Shown: positions 28,672-37,592, numbered from the stretch's first letter. The stretch is DNA of 64,000 nucleotides from Cyanothece sp. BG0011 (GCF_003013815.1 NZ_PRLH01000186.1:1-64000); one strand, 5' to 3'. Numbers and translations are program-made. The notes: generated from the sequence alone by a model not told the origin.

Positions 28672-29703
28672 ATGCAAACTTACGACAAGACAACAGTGAA
28701 CTATAACTGGTGGGCAGGAAACGCCCGATTTGCGGATAAATCAGGCTTATTTATCGTTGCTCACGTTGCACAAGCTGCTTTAATTATGTTTTGGGCAGGT
28801 GCATTCACTTTGTTTGAACTTTCTACCTATTCCCCTGATTTACCCATGGGAGAACAGGGATTAATTTTGTTACCTCACTTAGCAACGTTAGGCTTTGGAG
28901 TCGGACAAGGGGGAGAAGTTATTGACACTTATTCCTTTTTTGTCATTGGAGTGCTACACTTGATCTCATCAGCCGTATTAGGTGCTGGTGCCTTGTTTCA
29001 TCTTTTACAGGCCCCCAATGACCTAAACAACGCAGAAGGAGGTGCGCGTCGCTTTCATTTTGAGTGGGACGACCCGAAAAAATTGGGTATTATCTTAGGC
29101 CATCACCTCTTGTTTTTGGGTATCGGTGCCTTACTCTTAGTGGGAAAAGCCATGTATTGGGGTGGGTTATACGACTCCACCACCGAGACAGTTCGTTTAG
29201 TGACTCAACCCACCTTAGACCCTTTAGTTATCTATGGTTATCAGACCCATTTTGCCAGTGTCAATAACCTAGAAGACTTAGTGGGTGGTCATATTTACGT
29301 GGGTTTTCTTCTTCTTGCCGGTGGTATTTGGCACATTATTGTCCCACCGATGGAATGGGCAAAAAAACGTCTTATTTTCTCAGGAGAAGCCATCTTATCT
29401 TATTCTTTAGGAGGTATTGCCTTAGCCGGGTTTGTGGCTGCTTATTTCTGTGCTGTAAATACTTTAGCCTATCCCCCCGAATTTTACGGTCCTCCTTTAG
29501 AAGTAAAGTTAGGCATTACCCCTTATTTTGCTGATACAGCCATTTTAGACTTGGGTAAGCACACCTCTCGTTGTTGGTTGGCCAATGCTCACTTTTTCTT
29601 AGCCTTTTTCTTCTTACAAGGTCATCTTTGGCACGCAATACGCGCTTTAGGGTTTGACTTTAAACGAGTTGAAACGACGCTGAATAACTTTGAACAAGTG
29701 TAA
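28672..29703 (+). CDS. isiA: Iron-stress chlorophyll-binding protein IsiA (CP43')
   Basis: The 343-residue protein starts [16 protein letters not shown], matching the usual IsiA N-terminus and length. It has six membrane helices with conserved His residues such as [16 protein letters not shown] and LGHHLLFLG, and lacks the large lumenal loop of CP43. IsiA forms antenna rings around photosystem I under iron limitation. The start at 28672 fits the family; an in-frame ATG at 28660 would add four residues. In other cyanobacteria isiB (flavodoxin) follows, but here an alpha/beta hydrolase gene does. Iron (Fur) control is expected from family knowledge; I cannot assign the box. Confidence 0.92.
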   Translation: MQTYDKTTVNYNWWAGNARFADKSGLFIVAHVAQAALIMFWAGAFTLFELSTYSPDLPMGEQGLILLPHLATLGFGVGQGGEVIDTYSFFVIGVLHLISSAVLGAGALFHLLQAPNDLNNAEGGARRFHFEWDDPKKLGIILGHHLLFLGIGALLLVGKAMYWGGLYDSTTETVRLVTQPTLDPLVIYGYQTHFASVNNLEDLVGGHIYVGFLLLAGGIWHIIVPPMEWAKKRLIFSGEAILSYSLGGIALAGFVAAYFCAVNTLAYPPEFYGPPLEVKLGITPYFADTAILDLGKHTSRCWLANAHFFLAFFFLQGHLWHAIRALGFDFKRVETTLNNFEQV

Positions 29704-29721
29704 ATACACGCAATAAAAAAG

Positions 29722-29785
29722 GAGTTAAGGGGTGTCTTTGGCGTTGTGAGAGGCACTAATGGACATCCGCTTAACTTTCCTATTT
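29722..29785 (+). terminator. Long hairpin between isiA and the hydrolase gene
   Basis: AGTTAAGGGGTGTC and GACATCCGCTTAACT can pair with small bulges across a loop of about 25 bases that contains GGCGTTGTGAGAGGC. No T-tract follows directly. It may stabilise the isiA transcript 3' end or reduce read-through into the following genes. Confidence 0.45.
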
Positions 29786-29833
29786 CCACTCTATCTTAAT
29801 TGTGCCTCAAATCTTTGAAAATTGGAGTTTCTT

Positions 29834-30577
29834 ATGTCTTCTCTTCCCACCGCTTTATGGTTAAGTGTTAGTCCTGCCTTGCAACGGTTTAACCGTCCTT
29901 TAATTAGTCAACTGTCTCAACATCATAAGGTTGCTTTATGGGAATATCAGCAAACCCCTGACGAACCTATTGGCCTGGATGTCCCGTTTATCTTATTACA
30001 CGACTATCTTAAACAATTAGAGCAACCGGTGCATCTTATTGGTCATGGTACCAGTGGGTGGTTAGGGATGATGTATGCACAACATTATCCGGAACGAGTG
30101 AAGTCCTTGACATTGTTATCAGTGGGGGCTAATTTATCTGTAAATTGGCAAAGTCACTATTATGCCATGTTCAAGACATTACCTTGCGACCGCCAGACTA
30201 TTTTAACTCAAATGGTTAACAGTTTATTTGGTCGTCAATGTCCATTTAAGAGTCAGTTATTAACCTATATTTTAGAGCAAGATTTATTAACGTCTCCTTC
30301 TCCGAATAGTTTAGTTAAACAAGTAAGTGTGACACCACAGTTGATATCAGTTCCCTTATTTGTTGCCGGTAGTCGAGATGATTTAGTAATTTCAGATTAT
30401 CAACTCAATGCTTGGAAACCTTGGTTAAAATCAGGGGATATTTTATGGCAATGTTCCGAAGGAAGGTATTTTTTCCATTGTCTTAATTCTGAATTAGTTG
30501 GTGAGAAAATTACTGATTTTTGGCAAAGTTTAAAACAGGGAACAGGGAACAGGGAACAGGCAATAGGTAAGGTTTAG
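29834..30577 (+). CDS. Alpha/beta hydrolase downstream of isiA
   Basis: The 247-residue protein is an alpha/beta hydrolase fold protein: LLHDYLKQL, then LIGHGTSGWLGMMYAQHYP and LSVGAN. The nucleophile elbow reads GHGTSG, so Gly stands where Ser is normal in GHSxGG; the Ser is two positions later. It may be catalytically altered. TTGGAG precedes ATG 29834 with good spacing. A gene of this kind in an isi operon has been called isiC; I do not assert orthology. The last residues are encoded by GGGAACA heptad repeats, which extend the C-terminus. Confidence 0.7.
   Translation: MSSLPTALWLSVSPALQRFNRPLISQLSQHHKVALWEYQQTPDEPIGLDVPFILLHDYLKQLEQPVHLIGHGTSGWLGMMYAQHYPERVKSLTLLSVGANLSVNWQSHYYAMFKTLPCDRQTILTQMVNSLFGRQCPFKSQLLTYILEQDLLTSPSPNSLVKQVSVTPQLISVPLFVAGSRDDLVISDYQLNAWKPWLKSGDILWQCSEGRYFFHCLNSELVGEKITDFWQSLKQGTGNREQAIGKV
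30535..30562. repeat. GGGAACA heptad repeat at the hydrolase 3' end
   Basis: About four GGGAACA-like heptads lie inside the 3' end of the hydrolase gene and encode GTGNREQ-like residues, apparently an extension by repeat insertion. Confidence 0.65.
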
Positions 30578-30586
30578 AGATTGTTT

Positions 30587-30883
30587 ATGGTTTTGCAACA
30601 AGTTATTATGTCCCAACTCGGTTGGTTTTGTCCTTTCGTTATTTGGTTAGTATTACTGTGTTTTTTTTGTGCAATTTTCTTTGCTATTCAAGATGGTTTT
30701 TTGTACTTAAAAAAACTTCATCAAATTCGTTGTCATCGCTGTTCTTTTTATACGGGTGAAACTTGTTTAAAGTGTACAATACATCCTTATAAAGCGTTCA
30801 CAGAAGAAGCCATTTCTTGCGAAGACTGGGAAGGAAATTATTCTTATTCACCGGTGTTGATTTCTGAGCAAGAAGTCATGTAA
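30587..30883 (+). CDS. Small membrane protein with Cys-rich tail
   Basis: A 98-residue protein with one hydrophobic segment (WFCPFVIWLVLLCFFCAIFF) and a C-terminal hydrophilic part with CHRC, CLKC and a further Cys (ISCEDWE). The CxxC pairs suggest metal or redox binding. It begins 9 bp after the hydrolase gene and is probably in the isiA transcription unit. The start is 30587 (ATG); a start at 30608 is also possible. No named family is recognised. Confidence 0.6.
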   Translation: MVLQQVIMSQLGWFCPFVIWLVLLCFFCAIFFAIQDGFLYLKKLHQIRCHRCSFYTGETCLKCTIHPYKAFTEEAISCEDWEGNYSYSPVLISEQEVM

Positions 30884-30947
30884 TTTTTGTATAAAATGGG
30901 TTACTCTATTTATCTAAATTGTAGCCCATACTTGATAATGATTATTC

Positions 30948-31006
30948 GGTGGGCAAATGTTTTCAATACTATCGTTAGATAATATGATTCTTTGTTTTGC
31001 CCACCC
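30948..31006. repeat. Palindrome with GGTGGGCAAA arms
   Basis: GGTGGGCAAA (about 30949-30958) pairs with TTTGCCCACC (30996-31005) around a 37-base loop. It is a variant of the palindromic repeat family found at four other intergenic sites here. Confidence 0.6.
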
Positions 31007-31141
31007 GACTCTCTACTCTCTGGAATATTTCTAATAGCTGTAATTTTTCCCTATTTCTCGTTGGTAAAATTAAATAAGCCACTCAAAAATACCTTAATTC
31101 TTCCCTTCACCCTAAATATTTTGAACATTTGTACTAATAAT

Positions 31142-31181
31142 AAGTAAAGCAATGTAAATCTGCTCTTGACAAAAAATAGTT
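31142..31181 (+). promoter_or_regulatory. Second copy of the isiA upstream element
   Basis: The stretch with AATGTAAA, CTGCT and TTGACAAAAA repeats the element at 28477-28516. It lies in a 680-bp gap and is about 380 bp before glmS. No gene of iron stress follows closely. The remaining gap holds no recognised gene. Confidence 0.5.
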
Positions 31182-31488
31182 AATATATGTATTGGAAAAT
31201 TAAATTAGCGCACCGCTTCGCGGATCTATTCGAGATCGCCACACAAAGACCAACCTTCTCAGTCATTAAAAAAAGATTACAGTTGAGAATTTTTCGGTTT
31301 TGGGGACTGTTTTCTTTCTTTTCTTGCCTTGGACAAAAATAGAGGTTACAAGCGCACACCTTTTCCATTGTGGATAAAATATCATGTCAAGTCAAGCAAA
31401 AGCAAGCAATTGTTACATTAATTTGTGAATCAATTGAAACAGAAAAGACATCAAAAACGTCTGTAAAGCCTATGACCTTATAGTAAGC

Positions 31489-31514
31489 GTCCAAAACCCC
31501 TGGTCATTTTGGAC
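31489..31514 (+). promoter_or_regulatory. Leader hairpin upstream of glmS
   Basis: Perfect arms GTCCAAAA (31489-31496) and TTTTGGAC (31507-31514) flank ten bases, 48 bp before the glmS start. It may be a leader structure or a dyad operator. There is no resemblance to the glmS ribozyme that I can see. Confidence 0.4.
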
Positions 31515-31562
31515 AGGATCATCGACAATTAATCAATTAATCATTTAACTATATATAAACTT

Positions 31563-33449
31563 ATGTGTGGAATTGTAGGCTATATTGGCACAAAAACAGC
31601 AACCGAAGTCTTAATCGACGGTTTAGAACGATTAGAATACAGAGGCTATGATTCAGCCGGTATTGCTACAGTTTTAGAAGGTAACATACACTGTACAAGG
31701 GCAAAAGGCAAACTTTATAACCTCCGAGAAAAACTAGAACGGGAGGTTAACCCTTCACAGATGGGTATCGGCCACACTCGCTGGGCCACCCACGGCAAAC
31801 CAGAAGAACATAACGCCCACCCTCACAGAGATAGTCGTCAACGGGTGGCAGTGGTGCAAAATGGTATTATTGAAAATTATCAAGAATTAAGAGAAGAATT
31901 AATTGAAAAAGGGTGTGAATTTCTCTCAGAAACCGACACGGAAGTCATTCCCCATTTAATTGCTCAATATCTCCCCGAAACCGTTGATTATGATGGGTTA
32001 TTACAAGCAATACAAAAAGCCGTTCATCGTCTCAATGGGTCTTTTGCGATCGCAGTTATTTGTGCAGACTACCCGGATGAAATCATTGTCGCACGGCATC
32101 AGGCCCCTTTAATTATCGGTTTTGGACAAGGGGAATTTTTCTGTGCTTCCGATGTCACGGCAGTTGTGCCTCATACCCATGCCGTTTTATCCCTGGAAAA
32201 CGGCGAAATTGCCCGTTTAACCGCCCTCGGTGTAGAAGTTTACGATTTTGACCTAAAACGCCTCAGAAAGCTTCCGAGAACCCTTGACTGGAATATTGCC
32301 ACCGTTGAAAAACAAGGGTTTCGTCACTTCATGCTCAAAGAAATTTATGAGCAACCTTCAGTGGTAAGAAGTTGTTTAGAAACCTATTTAGAGCCTAGCT
32401 GGAATGTTGAAAATGGGGAGGAAAAAAGCCCCATTGCTTTAGGGTTAGCCTCAGAATTATGTGACAATGTCGATTATATTCAAATTGTCGCTTGTGGGAC
32501 CAGTTGGAATGCTAGTGTGGTGGGTAAATATTTACTCGAACAATTAACCGGTATTCCCACCATGGTGCAATACGCCTCAGAGTTTCGTTATTCTCCTGCG
32601 CCGATGTTAGCTAATACCTTAACCGTTGGAGTCACACAGTCAGGGGAAACCGCCGATACTTTGGCAGCATTAGAGATGGAAAAACAACGCAGAATGGGCT
32701 TAGAATTTCCTTATGATGCGCGAATTTTAGGGATTACTAACCGTCCCGAAAGTACCCTTGCTCACATGGTAGATCGTATCATTAATACTCAAGCAGGGAT
32801 AGAAATTGGTGTGGCGGCGACTAAGAGTTTTACGGCACAATTAATGGGCTTTTATTTCTTGGCGTTAGAGTTAGCTTATCGTCGTAAACGGTTAAGTTTA
32901 GAGAAGTTTGAAAGTTTGATTAAAGGGTTAAGAGAATTACCCAATCAAATCGAACTCATTTTAAGTCAACAAGAAAAACAAATTGAAGAATTAGCCCATG
33001 AATTTATCGATACGCAAGACTTTATTTTCTTAGGAAGAGGGGTTAATTTTCCCATTGCTTTAGAAGGGGCTTTAAAATTAAAAGAAATCAGTTATATTCA
33101 TGCTGAAGGTTATCCTGCAGGGGAAATGAAACACGGACCCATTGCTTTATTAGATGCTAAAGTTCCTGTGGTTGCTATTGCAATGCCGGGGGAAGTTCAT
33201 GATAAAGTATTATCCAATGCTCAAGAAGCAAAAGCAAGAGATGCACGGTTAATAGGGGTAACTTCTGTTGATGATAATGAAGCGAGATCAACCTTCGATG
33301 ACTTATTATTTGTTCCCCATGTGGATGAAATTTTATCTCCAATAATTGCAGTCATTCCCTTACAATTATTAGCGTATCATATTGCAGCCAGACGGGGGTT
33401 AGATGTGGATCAACCTCGAAATTTAGCCAAGAGTGTTACAGTGGAATAA
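31563..33449 (+). CDS. glmS: Glutamine-fructose-6-phosphate aminotransferase (isomerizing)
   Basis: The 628-residue protein begins MCGIVGYIGTK; Cys2 is the glutaminase nucleophile. Glutaminase motifs include GHTRWATHG and NGIIENYQELR. Two SIS sugar-isomerase domains follow (CGTSWNAS, TQSGETADT, EGYPAGEMKHGPIAL). The C-terminus NLAKSVTVE is typical. The enzyme makes glucosamine-6-phosphate for peptidoglycan and lipopolysaccharide. It has its own terminator. Confidence 0.95.
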   Translation: MCGIVGYIGTKTATEVLIDGLERLEYRGYDSAGIATVLEGNIHCTRAKGKLYNLREKLEREVNPSQMGIGHTRWATHGKPEEHNAHPHRDSRQRVAVVQNGIIENYQELREELIEKGCEFLSETDTEVIPHLIAQYLPETVDYDGLLQAIQKAVHRLNGSFAIAVICADYPDEIIVARHQAPLIIGFGQGEFFCASDVTAVVPHTHAVLSLENGEIARLTALGVEVYDFDLKRLRKLPRTLDWNIATVEKQGFRHFMLKEIYEQPSVVRSCLETYLEPSWNVENGEEKSPIALGLASELCDNVDYIQIVACGTSWNASVVGKYLLEQLTGIPTMVQYASEFRYSPAPMLANTLTVGVTQSGETADTLAALEMEKQRRMGLEFPYDARILGITNRPESTLAHMVDRIINTQAGIEIGVAATKSFTAQLMGFYFLALELAYRRKRLSLEKFESLIKGLRELPNQIELILSQQEKQIEELAHEFIDTQDFIFLGRGVNFPIALEGALKLKEISYIHAEGYPAGEMKHGPIALLDAKVPVVAIAMPGEVHDKVLSNAQEAKARDARLIGVTSVDDNEARSTFDDLLFVPHVDEILSPIIAVIPLQLLAYHIAARRGLDVDQPRNLAKSVTVE

Positions 33450-33477
33450 GTATTAGTTTAAAATAGAAATTATGTAT

Positions 33478-33510
33478 GGATAGTATAGTTAATATACTAT
33501 CCTTTATTAT
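33478..33510 (+). terminator. Rho-independent terminator of glmS
   Basis: Perfect arms GGATAGTATA and TATACTATCC with a 5-base loop (33478-33502) are followed by TTTATTATT, 28 bp after the glmS stop. Confidence 0.8.
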
Positions 33511-33561
33511 TGATGATTCGAGTATTATGGGTATAATGAAATAAAAACTTACAAGAAAACT

Positions 33562-33693
33562 ATGATAATAGATGGGATTAAAGAACAATTTAAAATAATT
33601 TTTGATAAAGACATTAGCAATTGGAGTAAAGTTTTAAAATTAACTCTTATCGCTGGTTATATTTTAACATTTACATCTTTACAAAAATATTGA
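33562..33693 (+). CDS. Possible 43-residue membrane peptide
   Basis: The frame begins MIIDGIKEQFKIIFDKD and ends with a hydrophobic segment LTLIAGYILTFTSL. The hydrophilic start and single membrane helix are consistent with a small membrane protein. The ribosome site is weak and no homologue is recognised. Confidence 0.3.
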   Translation: MIIDGIKEQFKIIFDKDISNWSKVLKLTLIAGYILTFTSLQKY

Positions 33694-34021
33694 TTATTCT
33701 AAGCCACTATAAATATCAATGCTCCAGAGTTTTAGCTATTTGATAGACGAATCAACTCCTCCATTAAAATTAGGGCAAATGATAAAATTGCAATGTCGAT
33801 TGTGTAGGTTTCAATGATCCAAATAATCCATTTCATATTTTTTCTTCCCTAAAACTTTTTCTATGATCAACCTAAACAATCTAAGTGTCAGAGTTGTGTC
33901 ACTGAAGTGACAAAAAAACGATACCATAGCACTATTCACATCTTGTACCTATATAAGAAAACTTATCAAGCGATCGCATCGAGAGCGGAAGTCTTTTTGC
34001 TCTGAGTTTGATCGCCTTGTT

Positions 34022-34251
34022 ACTGATGGCCCAATACTGCGTAGGTTTTGGATTTTGACTTTTCTTTAAAGTAAGCAGAGGAGCAGGGAGTAAGGAGCTT
34101 CGGAGATGGATTTTCGGTTTTCTCCCCCGCAAGAAAGCTCCCTTCTCCTCGCGCGTTCACGCTTGTCGGGGAACCCGACCGGGGTCGCTCGTCTCCCTTG
34201 CAGTTTCAACCAGGGTTTTGAGCAAAACCTGCGTAGTATTGACTGATGGCC
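34022..34251. mobile_element. MITE-like element with 19-bp inverted repeats and 10-bp target duplication
   Basis: Left end CAATACTGCGTAGGTTTTG (34032-34050) and right end CAAAACCTGCGTAGTATTG (34223-34241) are inverted repeats matching at 17 of 19 positions. They are flanked by the perfect direct repeat ACTGATGGCC (34022-34031 and 34242-34251). The element is 210 bp and has no transposase frame. Its interior has a GGAGCAGGGAG stretch and a GC-rich part near 34150-34200. It sits about 65 bp upstream of the response regulator start and may carry or split its promoter. Confidence 0.75.
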
Positions 34252-34316
34252 AGCAAAAATCAAGAAAACTATGAGCGAAACCTTAACTTCTTTGAATAAA
34301 TATGGCAAGAGGTCTT

Positions 34317-34994
34317 ATGAAAATTTTACTGGTTGAAGATGATGAGCAACTAACAGAAGCACTGGTAGAAATTTTGACCGATAAACAATACTATACTGTC
34401 GATGCTGTCCAAGATGGAGAAACCGGTTGGGATTTTATCGAAGCCAATGGCTATGATTTAATTATTCTTGATATTATGCTCCCTCGATTAGATGGGATAA
34501 GTTTATGCCAACGATTGCGACAAACAGGGAATAAGACCCCAGTTTTAATGTTAACAGCGAGGGATCTCAGTAGCGATCGCGTTATGGGTTTAGATGTAGG
34601 AGCCGATGATTATGTGGTCAAACCCTTTGATTTACCAGAGTTATTAGCAAGAATTCGCGCTTTATTGAGACGGGGAACTACTAGCTTACTTCCTGTCTTA
34701 ACTTGGGGAGAGTTAGCCCTCGATCCTAGTCATTGCCAAGTCACTTATCAAGGACAATTATTACATTTAACTCCCAAAGAATATGGTTTATTAGAATTAT
34801 TATTACGACAACAAGGACAATTAATTAGTCGTGGCACAATGATTGATCGTCTGTGGTCCCTGGAGGACACCCCTTCAGAGGAAACGGTGAAAGTTCATCT
34901 CAAAGCCTTACGAAGAAAGTTAAAAGCGGTTGGTGCGCCAGCCGATTTAGTGGAGACAGTTTATGGTATGGGGTATCGACTCAAAGCAATTTAA
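34317..34994 (+). CDS. OmpR/PhoB-family response regulator
   Basis: The 225-residue protein has a receiver domain (MKILLVEDDEQL, phospho-acceptor Asp in LIILDIMLPRLDG, Lys in VVKPFD) and a C-terminal winged-helix DNA-binding domain (LTPKEYGLLELLLR, VYGMGYRLKAI). The start at 34317 is preceded by AGAGG at good spacing. The kinase gene overlaps its 3' end by 32 bp. The pair is similar in style to RppA/NrsR and RppB/NrsS of Synechocystis; orthology is not established. Confidence 0.88.
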   Translation: MKILLVEDDEQLTEALVEILTDKQYYTVDAVQDGETGWDFIEANGYDLIILDIMLPRLDGISLCQRLRQTGNKTPVLMLTARDLSSDRVMGLDVGADDYVVKPFDLPELLARIRALLRRGTTSLLPVLTWGELALDPSHCQVTYQGQLLHLTPKEYGLLELLLRQQGQLISRGTMIDRLWSLEDTPSEETVKVHLKALRRKLKAVGAPADLVETVYGMGYRLKAI

Positions 34995-36315
34995 TCATCC
35001 ACGGTCAAAAAACCTACAATGGCGACTGTTTTTATCCTATTTAACAGTCATGATGGCTATTTTGGGGGTTTCAGCCCTCGCTGTTTATAAATATACTCGT
35101 CACAGCCTTTACCAGCAACTGGATCAACGCTTAGAAGTGTTAGCCCAAGCGGCTTCTCATAATCTTTTAGCCATAAAAGCCCATTATGTCAAACGTCAAG
35201 AAAAGGGATTAATGGGAACCTCACCCCTTTCTCAAACTAGGTGTTATCTAGACGATGACGGGGACTTAGATATTCCCTGGCAACAATTACGTCAACCGGA
35301 TCAAGGGGTCGAATGGTTTGATGCCCAAAAACAATTAGTGGGTAATTCTGGGACACTATTACCAAACTTACCCCCACAACCAGGATGGCAGTCTTGGCAA
35401 CAAGGACGAGTGAGAGCGGTTACCTTACCGGCTTATAGTCATAGTACCGGAAAAAAACACTTAGAAGGTTATATTCGCGCCAGTCAAGCAACTCAAGAAG
35501 TAGACGCTATTCTCAATCGTTTGCGTTGGGGGTTGGGCATCGGTAGTATTGGTGTGTTAGGATTAACCGGTTTAGGGGGAATGTGGTTAACCAAGCAATC
35601 TCTACGACCCATTGAGCAAAGTTTTCAGCAACTTAAACAGTTTACCGCCGATGCAGCCCATGAGCTACGTAGTCCCTTAGCAGCCATGAAAACATCGGTT
35701 CAGGTTATGCAGTATTATCCCGAAAGAATTCATCCCCAGGATCTCAAAAAAATCGGGGCGATCGCCACAACTACTGACCAGATGATTCGATTAGTAGAAG
35801 ATTTACTGTTTTTAGCCCGAATGGATACCATCGATCTCACCGCTAGACAACAATGGATACCGCTTTCATTAACGGAAATTTTAGAGGATTTGCTGGAGCT
35901 TTTTCAATCTCAAGCGCAAGAAAAAGGCATTACGCTCCTGGGTAACTTAAAAGGTGAGGTGAACATCAAAGGAGATGGGGCGCAAATCAGTCGTCTGTTG
36001 AGAAATTTACTAGACAATGCTCTGCAATATACTCCTGAAGGGGGTAAAGTGACCCTGACGCTTAAAAGCGATCGCGACAGTGCCATGATTATCATAGAAG
36101 ATACCGGCATCGGCATCGCTCCAGACCATCTTCCCTTGATTTTTGATCGTCTCTGGAGAGCAGACACAGCAAGGGTGCGACGGGACGGAGGGATGGGAAT
36201 GGGACTGGCCATTGCTCAAGGTTTGGTTCAACTTTATCAGGGGGAAATCTCAGTCAGCAGTCAATTATCGGTGGGGACTTGTTTTCGGGTTCGCTTGCCA
36301 CTTGATGAAAAATAA
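34963..36315 (+). CDS. Membrane sensor histidine kinase
   Basis: A 450-residue kinase with two membrane segments (LFLSYLTVMMAILGVSALAVY and the one near residue 190, GIGSIGVLGLTGLGGMWL) enclosing a periplasmic sensor domain of about 140 residues. The H-box FTADAAHELRSPLAAM has the His; HATPase_c has NLLDNALQYTPEGG, DTGIGI and GMGMGLAIA. It is cognate to the response regulator, whose gene it overlaps. Signal unknown; neighbouring redox genes suggest redox or metal. Confidence 0.9.
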   Translation: MVWGIDSKQFNHPRSKNLQWRLFLSYLTVMMAILGVSALAVYKYTRHSLYQQLDQRLEVLAQAASHNLLAIKAHYVKRQEKGLMGTSPLSQTRCYLDDDGDLDIPWQQLRQPDQGVEWFDAQKQLVGNSGTLLPNLPPQPGWQSWQQGRVRAVTLPAYSHSTGKKHLEGYIRASQATQEVDAILNRLRWGLGIGSIGVLGLTGLGGMWLTKQSLRPIEQSFQQLKQFTADAAHELRSPLAAMKTSVQVMQYYPERIHPQDLKKIGAIATTTDQMIRLVEDLLFLARMDTIDLTARQQWIPLSLTEILEDLLELFQSQAQEKGITLLGNLKGEVNIKGDGAQISRLLRNLLDNALQYTPEGGKVTLTLKSDRDSAMIIIEDTGIGIAPDHLPLIFDRLWRADTARVRRDGGMGMGLAIAQGLVQLYQGEISVSSQLSVGTCFRVRLPLDEK

Positions 36316-36440
36316 TTGCTTGACCTACCCCCATTTCTACCCCGATCTAATTGTAAGCTATGACATATAACACCTAGAGGGCAAGATCAGTTCCTGAAAA
36401 GCCTCTCTTCCATGCTGTCATGAGTTGAATAATTAATCTG

Positions 36441-36722
36441 ATGAATCGTCTTTTTCGCAAATATCATCGCACCCTTGCGATTATTCTTAGCTTACCCATA
36501 CTTTTAACTATTATCACTGGAATCGGTTATACCATTTTTGATGAATGGTTTGAACTAGAAAAAATGGCTCGATTTATGCTACAAATTCATACCATGAAGA
36601 TTCTGCACTTAGAGACTATTTACCCAGTCTTAAATGGGTTAGGACTGATTGGTTTATTAATCACCGGTTTGAGTATGACCAGTTTATTTAGAAAACCACT
36701 CTCTTCTCGCAAAGCTAAGTAG
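36441..36722 (+). CDS. Small PepSY-TM-like membrane protein
   Basis: The 93-residue protein begins MNRLFRKYHRTLAIILSLPI, followed by a membrane helix (LLTIITGIGYTIF), and a second helix near the C-terminus (PVLNGLGLIGLLITGLSM). The FRKYHRTLAIILSLP start is like PepSY-associated membrane proteins of iron-related systems. It lies between the kinase and the rubrerythrin-like gene. Confidence 0.6.
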   Translation: MNRLFRKYHRTLAIILSLPILLTIITGIGYTIFDEWFELEKMARFMLQIHTMKILHLETIYPVLNGLGLIGLLITGLSMTSLFRKPLSSRKAK

Positions 36723-36785
36723 ACGATCCTATTTCTTATTCATTATTTTTTGCCCCTTTTTGATCCTATCCAGGAGAATACTAAG

Positions 36786-37511
36786 ATGTTCCGTTCTTTC
36801 AATCTTTCCTCACCTCTTCAAAAAACCACAACCTTTTCAGTCCTAAGCATTTTAGCAACATTATCCCTTGTGGGTTGTACTTCCCCTAAAACACCAGAAG
36901 CACAAGTGGAACCTTCAACCTCCCAAACACAAGTTTCAACTCAAACCAACTCCCCTACCTTAGAAAATCTTCAAAAAGCTTATAATGGAGAATCTAACGC
37001 CCATGTCATGTATGTTGCATTTGCTAAAAAAGCTGACGAAGAAGGTTATAAACAAGTGGGGACTCTGTTCCGTGCTGCGGCCAAAGCTGAAGAAATTCAT
37101 CGAGACAATCATGCAAAAGTGATTGAAGCTATGGGTGCAGTCCCTAAAAATAATATCACCAACCCTGAAGTTAAATCCACAGCCGATAATTTAGAAAAAT
37201 CTCTAGGGGGTAATCTTAGTGCCGCTATCAAAGGGGAATCCTATGAACGGGATACTATGTACCCCAAATTTATTAAACAAGCTGAAACAGAAGGTAATCA
37301 AGCAGCCGTTCAAACATTTGATTATGCTTTAGCCGCAGAAACTCAACACGCCCAACTCTATAACGAAGCTAATCAGAATCTTGAATCTTGGCGCGACAAA
37401 ACCCATCCTTTTTATGTATGTAAAGTCTCTGGAGAAACGGCAATGGATAAAACTGCTATGACTAACTGTCCCCCTGTAGAGACTGGAGAATCCTATATTG
37501 AGATTAATTAG
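36786..37511 (+). CDS. Rubrerythrin-like lipoprotein
   Basis: The 241-residue protein has a lipoprotein signal with LVGC and lipid-attachment Cys31, then a rubrerythrin di-iron four-helix domain: ESNAHVMYVAFAKKADEEG, AEEIHRDNH, KGESYERDTMYP and AAETQHAQLY supply Glu/His ligands. The C-terminal rubredoxin-like tail reads YVCKVSG and TNCPPVE, so only two of the four Cys remain. AGGAG lies eight bases before ATG 36786. An exported, membrane-tethered rubrerythrin is unusual; it may detoxify peroxide or store iron in the periplasm. Confidence 0.85.
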   Translation: MFRSFNLSSPLQKTTTFSVLSILATLSLVGCTSPKTPEAQVEPSTSQTQVSTQTNSPTLENLQKAYNGESNAHVMYVAFAKKADEEGYKQVGTLFRAAAKAEEIHRDNHAKVIEAMGAVPKNNITNPEVKSTADNLEKSLGGNLSAAIKGESYERDTMYPKFIKQAETEGNQAAVQTFDYALAAETQHAQLYNEANQNLESWRDKTHPFYVCKVSGETAMDKTAMTNCPPVETGESYIEIN

Positions 37512-37519
37512 TGGTTTCT

Positions 37520-37557
37520 GGGAGTGGCCATACACTAATGACACTCCCTAAATTTTT
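37520..37557 (+). terminator. Terminator after the rubrerythrin-like gene
   Basis: GGGAGTG (37520-37526) and CACTCCC (37542-37548) form a perfect stem with a 15-base loop, followed by TAAATTTTT. Confidence 0.65.
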
Positions 37558-37592
37558 CGGGTTCAATTCAGTAAATTAATGATTAACAGCCT

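Noticed and set aside
28672-29703. An antisense RNA to isiA such as IsrR
   Set aside because: It is expected from knowledge of other cyanobacteria, but no promoter or terminator on the opposite strand was clear enough to annotate.
31180-31368. Minus-strand frame of 62 residues before glmS
   Set aside because: Irregular composition, no homologue recognised and no ribosome site.
33932-34308. Two minus-strand frames in and around the MITE-like element
   Set aside because: They cross the inverted repeats and have no family features or ribosome site; the element explains the sequence.
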